54,807 nucleotides of DNA from Candidatus Kuenenia stuttgartensis. GTDB taxonomy: Bacteria > Planctomycetota > Planctomycetia > Planctomycetales > Planctomycetaceae. Shown here piece after piece: positions 8,223-15,342 of this stretch. The DNA lies in contig CAMDPK010000025.1 of the NCBI GenBank assembly GCA_945904015.1, forward strand, positions 1-54,807, given 5' to 3'. The translations under genes and the position numbers were made by a program. Numbering within the stretch: the first letter of the stretch is position 1; each line of letters opens with the position of its first letter. The notes under the pieces were generated by a model that worked only from the letters and a program-made list of their open reading frames with translations, made no database searches and was not told the origin of the DNA.

Positions 8223-8507
8223 ATGCCAGCCACCGCCGCTATTTCTGAATCTGAAATTCTGGCTGAAGTCCTCGCCGCTGACGAAGGGGATTTGCTACCG
8301 GACGTTGCGCAGTCTGTTTTGCGGTGGAAGTTTTCCAGCCGGACGGCCAAACGCATCACGCAACTCGCGCAACGCAATTAGCGCGGAACGATCAATGCGT
8401 CTGAACGCGAAACCTTGGAGCGTTATGTGCGAGTTGGGAGCTTGTTGAATTTGGTCCAAGCCAAAGCACGCTTGTCGCTCAAGACGACGGCCAAGAATGG
8501 CAAGTAG
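8223..8507 (+). pseudogene. small helical protein gene interrupted by one in-frame TAG
   Basis: From ATG 8223 the frame encodes 52 residues (ISESEILAEVLAADEGDLLP and onward to AKRITQLAQRN) and then meets TAG at 8379-8381. The same frame continues without any shift for another 41 codons (RGTINASERETLERYVRVGS, then LLNLVQAKARLSLK) to a TAG at 8505. Both halves match, from memory, one small protein family of planctomycetes and cyanobacteria whose members precede HNH nuclease genes, as here (HNH start at 8511). A single nonsense mutation is the simplest reading. Readthrough or expression of a truncated product cannot be excluded. Confidence 0.7.
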
Positions 8508-8510
8508 TTC

Positions 8511-8846
8511 ATGGCCAAATCGCGCAGACAGCTTGTGAGAGATCGAGCGCGGCGTCGGTGCGAATACTGCCAGATGCCGGAAGACTGTGACGTTCGACCC
8601 TTCCAGTGGGACCATATTCGTTCCCAAAAACATGCCGGTTCAAGCGATCTCGAAAACCTGGCCTGGAGTTGCCTGCCGTGCAATTCCTTCAAGGGACCAA
8701 ACGTCGCGGGTTACGAACCCGATTCCGAGCGTCTCTCCCCGCTGTTCAATCCCCGGCAAGATGAATGGTCTGAACATTTCGTTTGGAAGGGTCCGGTTCT
8801 GATCGGCCTGACTCCCATCGGACGGACGACGATTACCGCCGACTGA
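8511..8846 (+). CDS. HNH endonuclease
   Basis: A 111-residue protein with a complete HNH fold. CEYC provides the first zinc-knuckle pair, FQWDHIRSQKHAGSSDLENL holds the catalytic Asp-His, and CLPCNSFKG the second Cys pair and Asn. The tail FNPRQDEWSEHFVWKGPVLI and IGLTPIGRTT is typical of the short stand-alone HNH proteins common in cyanobacteria and planctomycetes. Their target is unknown, and roles in defence, mobile elements or DNA repair have all been considered. It follows the interrupted partner gene by three bases and was probably its second cistron. Confidence 0.85.
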   Translation: MAKSRRQLVRDRARRRCEYCQMPEDCDVRPFQWDHIRSQKHAGSSDLENLAWSCLPCNSFKGPNVAGYEPDSERLSPLFNPRQDEWSEHFVWKGPVLIGLTPIGRTTITAD

Positions 8847-8880
8847 TTTGGCGAATGCTCACGACGGCTCATCTGTACGA

Positions 8881-9315
8881 TCACGGCAAGACGGACATGC
8901 CGACAGCCACGGCAGCGGCTCGTTGACGGACGTCGTTCGAGAGGAATTCCGTTTCTCCAACAGAGAGCGCAGCCGCGACATGCAGCGCGTCGAGTGTGCG
9001 AATCGAAATGGGAGTCGCTCGGTTCATGCAGGCTTGCACGACTTGCTCGAACTCGGTCTCGATCGCGAAGCCGGCGGCGATGACTTCCACCTTGCCTTCG
9101 GCAATGTCCTGGTCGAGTCGCCGACTGAGCACGACCGCCGTATGGGCGGCGATCGCCCCTTCTCGTTCTCGGCGTAGGAACGTCAGCCGTGCCTCATAGC
9201 GAACCAGCGGCGAGATGCGGATCGGAGCCGATCGCTGTGCCAGCGAATCAAACGTCGCCGAGTCCGGTTCCACAAGAAACAGCTTGGCCAGCGCTGACGT
9301 GTCCCAATAGCTCAT
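8881..9315 (-). CDS. VapC-like PIN-domain ribonuclease toxin
   Basis: A 144-residue PIN-domain protein. It shows the N-terminal acidic residue in MSYWDTSALAKLFLVE (Asp5), a central Glu in LVRYEARLTF, and the C-terminal acidic region RTLDALHVAAALSVG followed by FLSNDVRQRAAA, the expected order for VapC Mg-dependent endoribonucleases that cut tRNA or rRNA. The small gene immediately upstream (stop 2 bp before this ATG) is the presumed antitoxin. The length fits the family. Confidence 0.85.
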   Translation of the reverse strand: MSYWDTSALAKLFLVEPDSATFDSLAQRSAPIRISPLVRYEARLTFLRREREGAIAAHTAVVLSRRLDQDIAEGKVEVIAAGFAIETEFEQVVQACMNRATPISIRTLDALHVAAALSVGETEFLSNDVRQRAAAVAVGMSVLP

Positions 9316-9317
9316 GG

Positions 9318-9572
9318 TCAGGCTCGATCCGCGCGGAGGTCATCAAGAATCTCGGCCAACGGCGCGCCGTGAACTCCGGTAGCCACGCCCTCCCGCAATT
9401 GGCGCAAGTCCTCAACCCACCGAGAACGCTCCAGCGTCATGGCCTGTGGATTCTCCGAGGCACGGACATCTTGAGCCTCGTCCGCCAGTTGCTGACCGAG
9501 AAACCGCAGCAGCGTTTCCCGCTCGGAACGCGGCAACTGTGAAATCGACGATTGGAGTTCTGTCAGGTTCAT
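9318..9572 (-). CDS. probable VapB-type antitoxin
   Basis: An 84-residue acidic/helical protein (SSISQLPRSERETLLRFLGQ) upstream of the PIN toxin with only a 2-bp gap, the standard antitoxin-first order. I do not see a clear AbrB or ribbon-helix-helix DNA-binding motif, so the call depends on size, order and neighbour. The C-terminal part with PLAEILDDLRAD could be the toxin-wrapping tail. Confidence 0.68.
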   Translation of the reverse strand: MNLTELQSSISQLPRSERETLLRFLGQQLADEAQDVRASENPQAMTLERSRWVEDLRQLREGVATGVHGAPLAEILDDLRADRA

Positions 9573-9637
9573 GGTTTGAGCAGAGTACGTTTTGCTGGCG
9601 AATCACTCAAGAACGGTTTTTCGACATTAGCCGCGAG

Positions 9638-9946
9638 CTACTTTGCTTGTCGTTGAGGAAGTTCGCCTCGTCGGATTACTGGATCAAATGGCGCGATCCA
9701 GATTTCCGATCGCGAACGAAGATGCTGACGTTGAATGTTCCAGTGACTCCGAATGTGCTGAAACACTTGGTCGCCATTCACAAGGCCCAAAGCCTGGCAG
9801 CAGAGTGCGAAGAGATCCCCTCGGTATGGTTCCTGGCCCCAGTACGGTGAATTCCCCGCCAACTTCTCGTCTGGGAAATGGAACCAGAGCAGTCGATCAA
9901 GTTCATTCAGGATTTTGTCTCGTTCGTTGTCATGTTGCTCACTCAT
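9638..9946 (-). CDS. hypothetical protein, 102 residues
   Basis: I do not recognise this protein. From ATG 9946 it reads MSEQHDNERDKILNELDRLL, then WFHFPDEKLAGNSPYWGQEP and a basic C-terminus. It is aromatic-rich and soluble. The frame is open for another 27 codons upstream, so the start is uncertain. It lies in the accessory island between the VapBC-like pair and a sigma-54 remnant. It may be real or a degraded gene. Confidence 0.4.
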   Translation of the reverse strand: MSEQHDNERDKILNELDRLLWFHFPDEKLAGNSPYWGQEPYRGDLFALCCQALGLVNGDQVFQHIRSHWNIQRQHLRSRSEIWIAPFDPVIRRGELPQRQAK

Positions 9947-10031
9947 CGGGATGTCCCATGAAAAAGATGCCATGTTCATGCCGTGCGGCAGGATACCGCT
10001 TTCAAAATAGGACACCACCCCCCTCACGAAC

Positions 10032-10226
10032 CTAAAAACGGATCTGTGTCAGCAGCCGGCCCGTGATGTGGGGGATGTCACTGCGACGCTCACGCAGCGG
10101 CGGCAAGGTGATCGAGAAGACGGAGAGGCGATCGAAGAGGTCTTCTCGAAACGTCTCGGCCGAGATGGTTTCGTAGAGGTCGCGATTGGTGGCGGAGATC
10201 ACGCGGACGTCAACCGCGAGGTGATC
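10032..10226 (-). pseudogene. remnant of a sigma-54-dependent activator (AAA+ domain)
   Basis: On the minus strand the frame from about 10226 to the TAG at 10032 reads [37 protein letters not shown] and [15 protein letters not shown]. This is the consecutive sensor-I to arginine-finger portion of NtrC-type AAA+ activators (VRVIAATNRDL, FREDLYYRL, LPPLRERxxDI). The upstream Walker motifs and GAFTGA loop and the downstream DNA-binding helix-turn-helix are absent, so only 64 codons remain. It shares its upstream end with the approach to the HlyD gene on the other strand. Confidence 0.8.
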
Positions 10227-10375
10227 GTGCGGTGGCTCCGGTTCGCTCGGGGCGAACTTGCGACGAATCCGGCGTGGGCGAGTGGTTTCTGCGGAGTCGG
10301 TCTGTCAAACTCGAAAGCGTTCGTAGCGAGGTGTCGGTCCCGTTTGTTTTGTTTTCTCTTTTGGTTGTTTGCCAA

Positions 10376-11497
10376 ATGCCAAATCGACTTCTTGCCGCCG
10401 CGATTGTCGCCGTGAGCTTGATCGGGCTGTTGGTTTGGAGCCAGCAGCGGAGTGAGTCGTTGAAGGTGTCGGGGTACATCGAGGCGGATGAGATTCGCAT
10501 CGGATCGCGCGTCGGCGGGCGAGTGGCTCGCGTGCGGATCAGCGAAGGGCAAGCGGTGCGGACGGGGGAACCGCTCATCGAATTGGAGCCGTTTCAATTG
10601 CGCGAGTTGCTCGTGCAGGCTCGTGGCGAGTTGGCTCGGACGCAGGCGGACTTGGATCGGGTGACGAACGGCTTTCGGCCGGAGGAGATTGCTCAGGCGA
10701 AGGCCAAGCACGATCAATTGGACGCGCTGGTTCGGAAGCTCGTCAAAGGTCCGCGGGATGAAGACATCGCGTCGGCGGAGAAGCTGCTGGAACTGGCGGA
10801 AGCGGAAGCGAAGCTGGCCAAGCTCAAGCATCAGCGGGCCGAATCGTTGTTCGCGAAGCAAGCGGCGACCAGCGACGACTTGGACAAAGCCGACACCGAA
10901 CTGCGAGTCGCGCGGGCTAAGGTGGATGCTCAACAGGAGGAGTTCAACAAGCTCAAGAAGGGAACTCGCGAAGAGGAATTGGATGAAGCCAGAGCGCAGC
11001 TCGATGAAGCCAATCAAGTCTGGTTGCTGCGACAGCGGGGTTCTCGCGATGAGGACAAAGCTCAGGCGCGAGCGGCGGTCGAGGCGGCGACGGCAGCGGT
11101 CAACGTCATCGAGCGGCAGTTGGACGAGTTGGTCATCAAAGCTCCGGTGGACGGGACGGTGGAGGCGGTCGAGTTGCAGCCGGGTGATTTGGTCGCCGCG
11201 AACTCGCCGGCGATCTCGCTGATGGATTCGTCTCGCTTGTGGGTGCGAGCCTACGTCCCAGAGAATCGGATGTCCGTGAAAGTCGGAGATGCCGTTTCTG
11301 TGTCGGTCGATAGTTATCCGAAGGAACGGTTTGCCGGTCGCATCTCGTTCGTCTCTCGGCAAGCGGAGTTCACTCCCGGCAATGTGCAGACTCCGGAGGA
11401 CCGATCGAAACAAGTCTTCCGGATCAAGGTCTCGCTCGAAGCCGGGCTGGATCGGCTGCGGCCAGGCATGTCGGCGGATGTGTGGCTGGGAAAATGA
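10376..11497 (+). CDS. HlyD-family efflux adaptor (periplasmic)
   Basis: A membrane-fusion protein of 373 residues. An N-terminal anchor (LLAAAIVAVSLIGLLVW) is followed by a lipoyl half (GYIEADEIRIGSRVGGRV) and a long coiled coil of about 200 residues with repeated EEIAQAKAKHDQL and DEDIASAEKLLEL type heptads. The second lipoyl half (IKAPVDGTVEAVELQPGDLV) and a beta-barrel (LWVRAYVPENRMSVKVGDAV) complete it, as in YbhG/YhiI-type adaptors. The start MPNRLL at 10376 is chosen because it puts the anchor at the N-terminus. The frame is open upstream. It probably connects the ABC pump encoded at 11642 to an outer-membrane channel not seen in the window. Confidence 0.88.
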   Translation: MPNRLLAAAIVAVSLIGLLVWSQQRSESLKVSGYIEADEIRIGSRVGGRVARVRISEGQAVRTGEPLIELEPFQLRELLVQARGELARTQADLDRVTNGFRPEEIAQAKAKHDQLDALVRKLVKGPRDEDIASAEKLLELAEAEAKLAKLKHQRAESLFAKQAATSDDLDKADTELRVARAKVDAQQEEFNKLKKGTREEELDEARAQLDEANQVWLLRQRGSRDEDKAQARAAVEAATAAVNVIERQLDELVIKAPVDGTVEAVELQPGDLVAANSPAISLMDSSRLWVRAYVPENRMSVKVGDAVSVSVDSYPKERFAGRISFVSRQAEFTPGNVQTPEDRSKQVFRIKVSLEAGLDRLRPGMSADVWLGK

Positions 11498-11508
11498 TTT
11501 CATTGTGT

Positions 11509-11616
11509 TCGGCCGAAAGCCGATCGCCGAAAGCCGATCGCCGGGATACCGTTTTTTCCGTGAATCCAAAAATGGTACAACGGCCATCGGCATTCGGCTG
11601 ACGGCGATCGGCCGGA
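11509..11616. repeat. long imperfect palindrome, family E, copy 1
   Basis: About 108 bp beginning TCGGCCGAAAGCCGATCGCC and ending GGCGATCGGCCGGA. The two halves are imperfectly complementary around a centre containing GATACCGTTTTTT and AAAAATGGTAC. It lies 11 bases after the HlyD stop and 25 bases before the ABC start. A second copy is at 51825-51929 in an equivalent position between two codirectional genes. Confidence 0.88.
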
Positions 11617-11641
11617 CAGTGGCGATTCGGAGAACTCTTGG

Positions 11642-13840
11642 ATGCAGGAACCTGTCGTCATTGACGTGCAACATTTGTCGCGGCGGTTCGGCTCGCTGAT
11701 CGCGGTCAACGACGTCAGCTTTCAAGTGCGGCGCGGAGCGATCTTTGGGCTGCTCGGACCGAACGGCAGCGGCAAGTCGACGATAATTCGCATGTTGTGC
11801 GGCGTGTTGCAGCCATCGTCGGGTGACGCTCACGTCCTGGGATTCGATGCCAGTCGCGAGACCGAAGCAATCAAGCGGCGCATCGGCTACATGTCGCAAC
11901 GCTTCAGCCTGTATGCCGACTTGAGTGTCCGTGAGAACCTCGAATTTTACGGCCGGATTTACGGACTGAGTCCGCAGCGATTGGCTGAGCGATCACTGGC
12001 CGTGCAAGAACTGACCGGCATCGGCAACCGACTCGATCAGTTGGCGGGGACGCTCTCCGGCGGCTGGAAGCAACGGCTGGCGTTGGCGTGCGCGCTGATT
12101 CACGAACCCGACGTCGTGTTCCTCGACGAGCCGACGGCCGGCATCGACCCGGTAGCTCGGCGGTCATTGTGGGATTTGCTGTTTCAGTTGTCGGCTCAGG
12201 GCGTGACGCTGTTCGTCACGACGCACTACATGGATGAGGCGGAGCGTTGCACCTCGGTCGGCTACATCTATTCGTCGCGGCTGATCGTGTGTGGCGAGCC
12301 GGATGACCTCAAACGGCTTCCCGATGTGACGCGTTCGGGAACGCGGCGGTTTGAGTTGGAGGTGTCGTCTCCGACCGCGCGGTTGGCAGAACTGCGACAG
12401 CTTGAGGGAGTCGTCGATGCGACCTTGTTCGGTCAGGCGATCCATCTGCTGGCTCGGTATGAACTGACGGAATCTGAGTTATTGAGGCGGCTGAATCTCA
12501 CGACGGCTTCGGCGATGATTCGTCCGATCGCGCCGAGCCTGGAAGACGTCTTCGTCACGCTGACTCGCGCGGAGGAAGAACGTGAGTTGAACGGGGTTCG
12601 CGCGAGGGATGTCGGCATCGAAAATGTAGTTCGGACGCCTACGTCCGAACGCCCGGACGTAGGCGTCCGGGCTACAAAAAGCCCCAGCGGTCCCTTTTGG
12701 GGGTTGCGGGCGATGCTGCTCAAAGAGTTTTCGCACATTCGCCGCGAGCCGGCGACGATCTTTTTCATGCTGGTCGTGCCTGTGTTGCAGACGCTGATTT
12801 TCGGCTACGCGATTCAGTTGAAAGTCGAGCACATCCCCACCGTCGTGTACGACCTGGACGGTCGGAGGTCGGCTCGCGAGCTGCTCGAAGCGTTTCGGAA
12901 CACGCGCACGTTCACGATCGTCGATCGCGTGTTCGATGACGAGTCGTTCGAGCGGGCGCTGACGTCGGGGCGAGCCAAAGTCGGCGTCCGCGTGCCGCCG
13001 GATTACTCCGACGATTTGCTGAGCGGCCGACAAGCTCAAGCGCAGGTACTGATCGACGGCAGCGATTCCAATGTGGCGACGACAGCGCTCAACTCGGCGA
13101 ACTTGCTGGGGGCGGCGCTGTCGAGTCGCATCAGTCGCGGATTTGCCGAAACGCTACCGGCAGTGCCCGCACGAAACTCGGCCGGACATGTCGCCATGCC
13201 GATCGAGATTCGGCCGCGGCTGCTCTACAACCCGGATCTCGAAAGTTCGCACTTCTTCGTGCCGGGACTGGTCGGGATCATCATGCAGTTGGTGACGCTG
13301 TTCCTCACGTCCTTCGCCATCGTTCGCGAGCGGGAACAGGGGACGCTCGAACAACTCTTCGTCACGCCGGTCGGCCGCGTGGCGTTGCTGTTGGGAAAAA
13401 TGGTCCCCTACGCCGTCATCGGCAGCTTGGAAATGTTGATCGTGCTGACCGTGATGGTGTTCGTGTTCGGAGTCCCGATTCACGGCAGTCTGACGCTGCT
13501 GTTCGGACTGGCGAGTCTGTTTCTCGTGTGTGCATTGAGCCTCGGTCTACTGGTCTCGACGCTGGCGAAGACGCAACTCCAGGCGATGCAGTTCGCGTTC
13601 TTGTTCATGCTGCCGTCGGTGTTGCTGAGCGGGTTTGTGTTTCCTCGCGAAGAAATGCCGCTGCCGTTGTACTGGCTCTCGTTTGGGATTCCGGTGACGT
13701 ATTTCGTGGAGATTCTGCGTGGCATCGTGCTCCGAGGTGCCGACCTGATCGACCTCCTGCCACAGGTGATGGGGCTGACGATTTGTTGTGCGATCGTGCT
13801 GGCAGTCAGTGTCGCTCGTTTCCGCAAACAACTCGCGTAG
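11642..13840 (+). CDS. fused ABC transporter ATPase and ABC-2 permease
   Basis: A 732-residue fusion. The first about 310 residues are an ATPase with Walker A GPNGSGKST (39-47), signature LSGGW (138-142) and Walker B VVFLDEPTAGID (158-169). From about 355 there is an ABC-2 type permease with a first helix TIFFMLVVPVLQTLIFGYA, a periplasmic domain and five C-terminal helices including VLLSGFVFPREEMP, as in drug/peptide exporters of the YhiH/YbhFSR group. In other bacteria the two halves are often separate genes. It works with the HlyD adaptor encoded just upstream. The linker at residues 328-345 is made by a palindromic repeat inserted in frame (12625-12676). Confidence 0.88.
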   Translation: MQEPVVIDVQHLSRRFGSLIAVNDVSFQVRRGAIFGLLGPNGSGKSTIIRMLCGVLQPSSGDAHVLGFDASRETEAIKRRIGYMSQRFSLYADLSVRENLEFYGRIYGLSPQRLAERSLAVQELTGIGNRLDQLAGTLSGGWKQRLALACALIHEPDVVFLDEPTAGIDPVARRSLWDLLFQLSAQGVTLFVTTHYMDEAERCTSVGYIYSSRLIVCGEPDDLKRLPDVTRSGTRRFELEVSSPTARLAELRQLEGVVDATLFGQAIHLLARYELTESELLRRLNLTTASAMIRPIAPSLEDVFVTLTRAEEERELNGVRARDVGIENVVRTPTSERPDVGVRATKSPSGPFWGLRAMLLKEFSHIRREPATIFFMLVVPVLQTLIFGYAIQLKVEHIPTVVYDLDGRRSARELLEAFRNTRTFTIVDRVFDDESFERALTSGRAKVGVRVPPDYSDDLLSGRQAQAQVLIDGSDSNVATTALNSANLLGAALSSRISRGFAETLPAVPARNSAGHVAMPIEIRPRLLYNPDLESSHFFVPGLVGIIMQLVTLFLTSFAIVREREQGTLEQLFVTPVGRVALLLGKMVPYAVIGSLEMLIVLTVMVFVFGVPIHGSLTLLFGLASLFLVCALSLGLLVSTLAKTQLQAMQFAFLFMLPSVLLSGFVFPREEMPLPLYWLSFGIPVTYFVEILRGIVLRGADLIDLLPQVMGLTICCAIVLAVSVARFRKQLA
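12625..12676. repeat. palindromic element inside the ABC fusion gene, family B
   Basis: Two 26-bp arms face each other without a spacer, both carrying CGGACG(C)CTACGTCCG-type cores (TTCGGACGCCTACGTCCGAA and the complement-like CCCGGACGTAGGCGTCCGGG). The arms differ at about four positions. The element falls between the ATPase and permease domains and is read in frame. A relative with the same core lies between genes at 23341-23397. Confidence 0.9.
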
Positions 13841-13870
13841 GCCAGAGGTCAATTCACAACCTCCACAACC

Positions 13871-13937
13871 AGCACGACGCGCCAGCGAGTGGTTGTCATC
13901 TCTCGACGATGCGTACCCCTCGCTGGCGCGTCGGGCT
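13871..13937. repeat. inverted repeat, family A, intergenic copy
   Basis: Arms of 19 bp at 13871-13889 (AGCACGACGCGCCAGCGAG) and 13919-13937 pair with one mismatch around a 29-nt loop. The position between convergent genes (ABC fusion end 13840, Gfo/Idh end 13963) would suit a terminator, but there is no U tract. The same arms occur inside the DUF1592 gene at 16627-16693. Confidence 0.88.
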
Positions 13938-13962
13938 AGTTTTGAGGATGCCGCTTGGTCGT

Positions 13963-15084
13963 TTAGAGGCGCGGAGCATCCGTGCTCAGCGTCACCCAAA
14001 TTCCTTCGCGTGCGGAGCGGACGCAGGCATCGGTGAAGCGTTGCACGGCCCAGCCGTCGTCGAGACCGGGATGGTCGGTCAGCTCGTCCGCGATTCGAGC
14101 ACGCAGCGCAGGAAAGACATGCCGAGCGAACCGATTGCCGAATCCGGGATCGGGCACGGTCTCCAGCAGTTCGGGAGGATTGCCCGCGCGAGCCAGCATC
14201 AATCGGCCGTTGATTCGGTCCAGCGACAGCGATGCCTCGGTGCCGTGCAATTCGAGTTCGGGTGCCAAACCTTTGCGAAAGAACGGCGCGTGCGACAATA
14301 CCAGCGAGCCGACGGCTCCGCTGTCGAGCACGAACGCCACATCGGCGAAATCAAACGCGGTGCCGCGACGACGCGGCGATGGATCAGTGGCCGAGTGATT
14401 GCTGCTCCACCGCAGAGCCTCTTCCAAATTGACGGCCCCCAAATCGGGCTTGGCGGGAGTGATGACGTCCGCATGGACCAGCACACGCACCGCTTCTTGA
14501 CCGAGCAGCCAGCGGATCGTGTCGTAGGCGTGCGAGCCGACATCGGCGAGGCTTCCGGCTGCGGAAAGTTCCACATCGTCACGCCAAGTGAACGGCATCG
14601 CGACCGGTCGCGGATTATGCCAACGATAGATGACCGCTCGGATTTCGCCGAGCGTCCCGGCTTGGACGATCTCGCGAGCTCGGCCAAAGACGGGCACATA
14701 CCGCGTCCAGAACGGGACGAAGTGACCGAGGCCGCGATCTCGATACGCGGACCACATCTCGAACGCCTCGGCGGCATTCATGCCGATCGGTTTCTCACAC
14801 ACGACATGCTTGCCGGCCGAGGCACAGGCCATGACGGCCTCGTGGTGCAACGCATCAGGCGTCGCGATGAGGACCACGTTCACGTCGGGATGCTCGACGA
14901 CCTGTCGCCAATCGTCGGTGATGAAGGGCGCGTCATCCTGCTGGGCCGCCGCTTCCAGCAAGTCGCGCCGGCGAGCGCACAGCGCGACGATCTGAGCGTC
15001 CGCTGGAGACTGGCGAATTTCCGCCCGATACGGCGTGGCGATGTACCCGGTGGCTCCCAGAACTCCGATACCGAATGCTGGCAT
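13963..15084 (-). CDS. Gfo/Idh/MocA family NAD(P)-dependent oxidoreductase
   Basis: A 373-residue oxidoreductase. The N-terminal Rossmann fold starts with GIGVLGATGYIATPY (nucleotide-binding loop), followed by VVLIATPDALH and the diagnostic CEKPIG (residues 96-101) that contributes the active-site Lys. The C-terminal half contains GSLADVGSHAYDTIRWLLG, where the His is part of the family's catalytic set. These enzymes act on sugars, inositol or related polyols, and the substrate is not predictable here. Start MPAFGIG at 15084 is preferred over an ATG 18 bases upstream because the Rossmann strand begins there. No neighbour suggests a pathway. Confidence 0.87.
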   Translation of the reverse strand: MPAFGIGVLGATGYIATPYRAEIRQSPADAQIVALCARRRDLLEAAAQQDDAPFITDDWRQVVEHPDVNVVLIATPDALHHEAVMACASAGKHVVCEKPIGMNAAEAFEMWSAYRDRGLGHFVPFWTRYVPVFGRAREIVQAGTLGEIRAVIYRWHNPRPVAMPFTWRDDVELSAAGSLADVGSHAYDTIRWLLGQEAVRVLVHADVITPAKPDLGAVNLEEALRWSSNHSATDPSPRRRGTAFDFADVAFVLDSGAVGSLVLSHAPFFRKGLAPELELHGTEASLSLDRINGRLMLARAGNPPELLETVPDPGFGNRFARHVFPALRARIADELTDHPGLDDGWAVQRFTDACVRSAREGIWVTLSTDAPRL

Positions 15085-15142
15085 GGCTCGTGCAACTTCC
15101 ATTGGAGTGTGACGAATGCTCGATACTTCGGCCGCATTCTAG

Positions 15143-15241
15143 GTAGACCCGCCGAGTGGGTTAGGCTTCCAGCCTGACTTTTGTCGGAGGAATGTCAGGC
15201 TGGAAGCCTAACCCACTACCTAGTTTTCTCTGCGGGTCTAC
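15143..15241. repeat. nested perfect palindrome upstream of the DUF1592 gene, family C
   Basis: An inner pair of perfect 23-bp arms (15156-15178 and 15194-15216, core TTAGGCTTCCAGCCTGAC) with a 15-nt loop is enclosed by outer perfect 10-bp arms GTAGACCCGC (15143-15152) and GCGGGTCTAC (15232-15241). It lies between the divergent Gfo/Idh gene and the DUF1592 gene. A related shorter version (CCAGCCTGACCTAC) occurs at 49807-49834. Confidence 0.92.
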
Positions 15242-15342
15242 TTATGGCAGATACTGCTTCGACGTCGCTCGACACATGCAGTCTGTGATTTATGATCTCA
15301 GCCGTCACTGTTGCCTCCCGCCCTGAGATCCTCGCCTCCCAA

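Noticed and set aside
10199..11899. Long open frame antisense to the HlyD gene (minus strand)
   Set aside because: It is Arg/His/Gln-rich, has no domain, and lies opposite a clear HlyD and ABC start. Long antisense frames are expected in GC-rich coding DNA.
13528..15177. Open frame of 549 codons on the plus strand
   Set aside because: It runs through the end of the ABC gene, the inverted repeat and the antisense of the Gfo/Idh gene; the composition is shadow-like and no domain appears.
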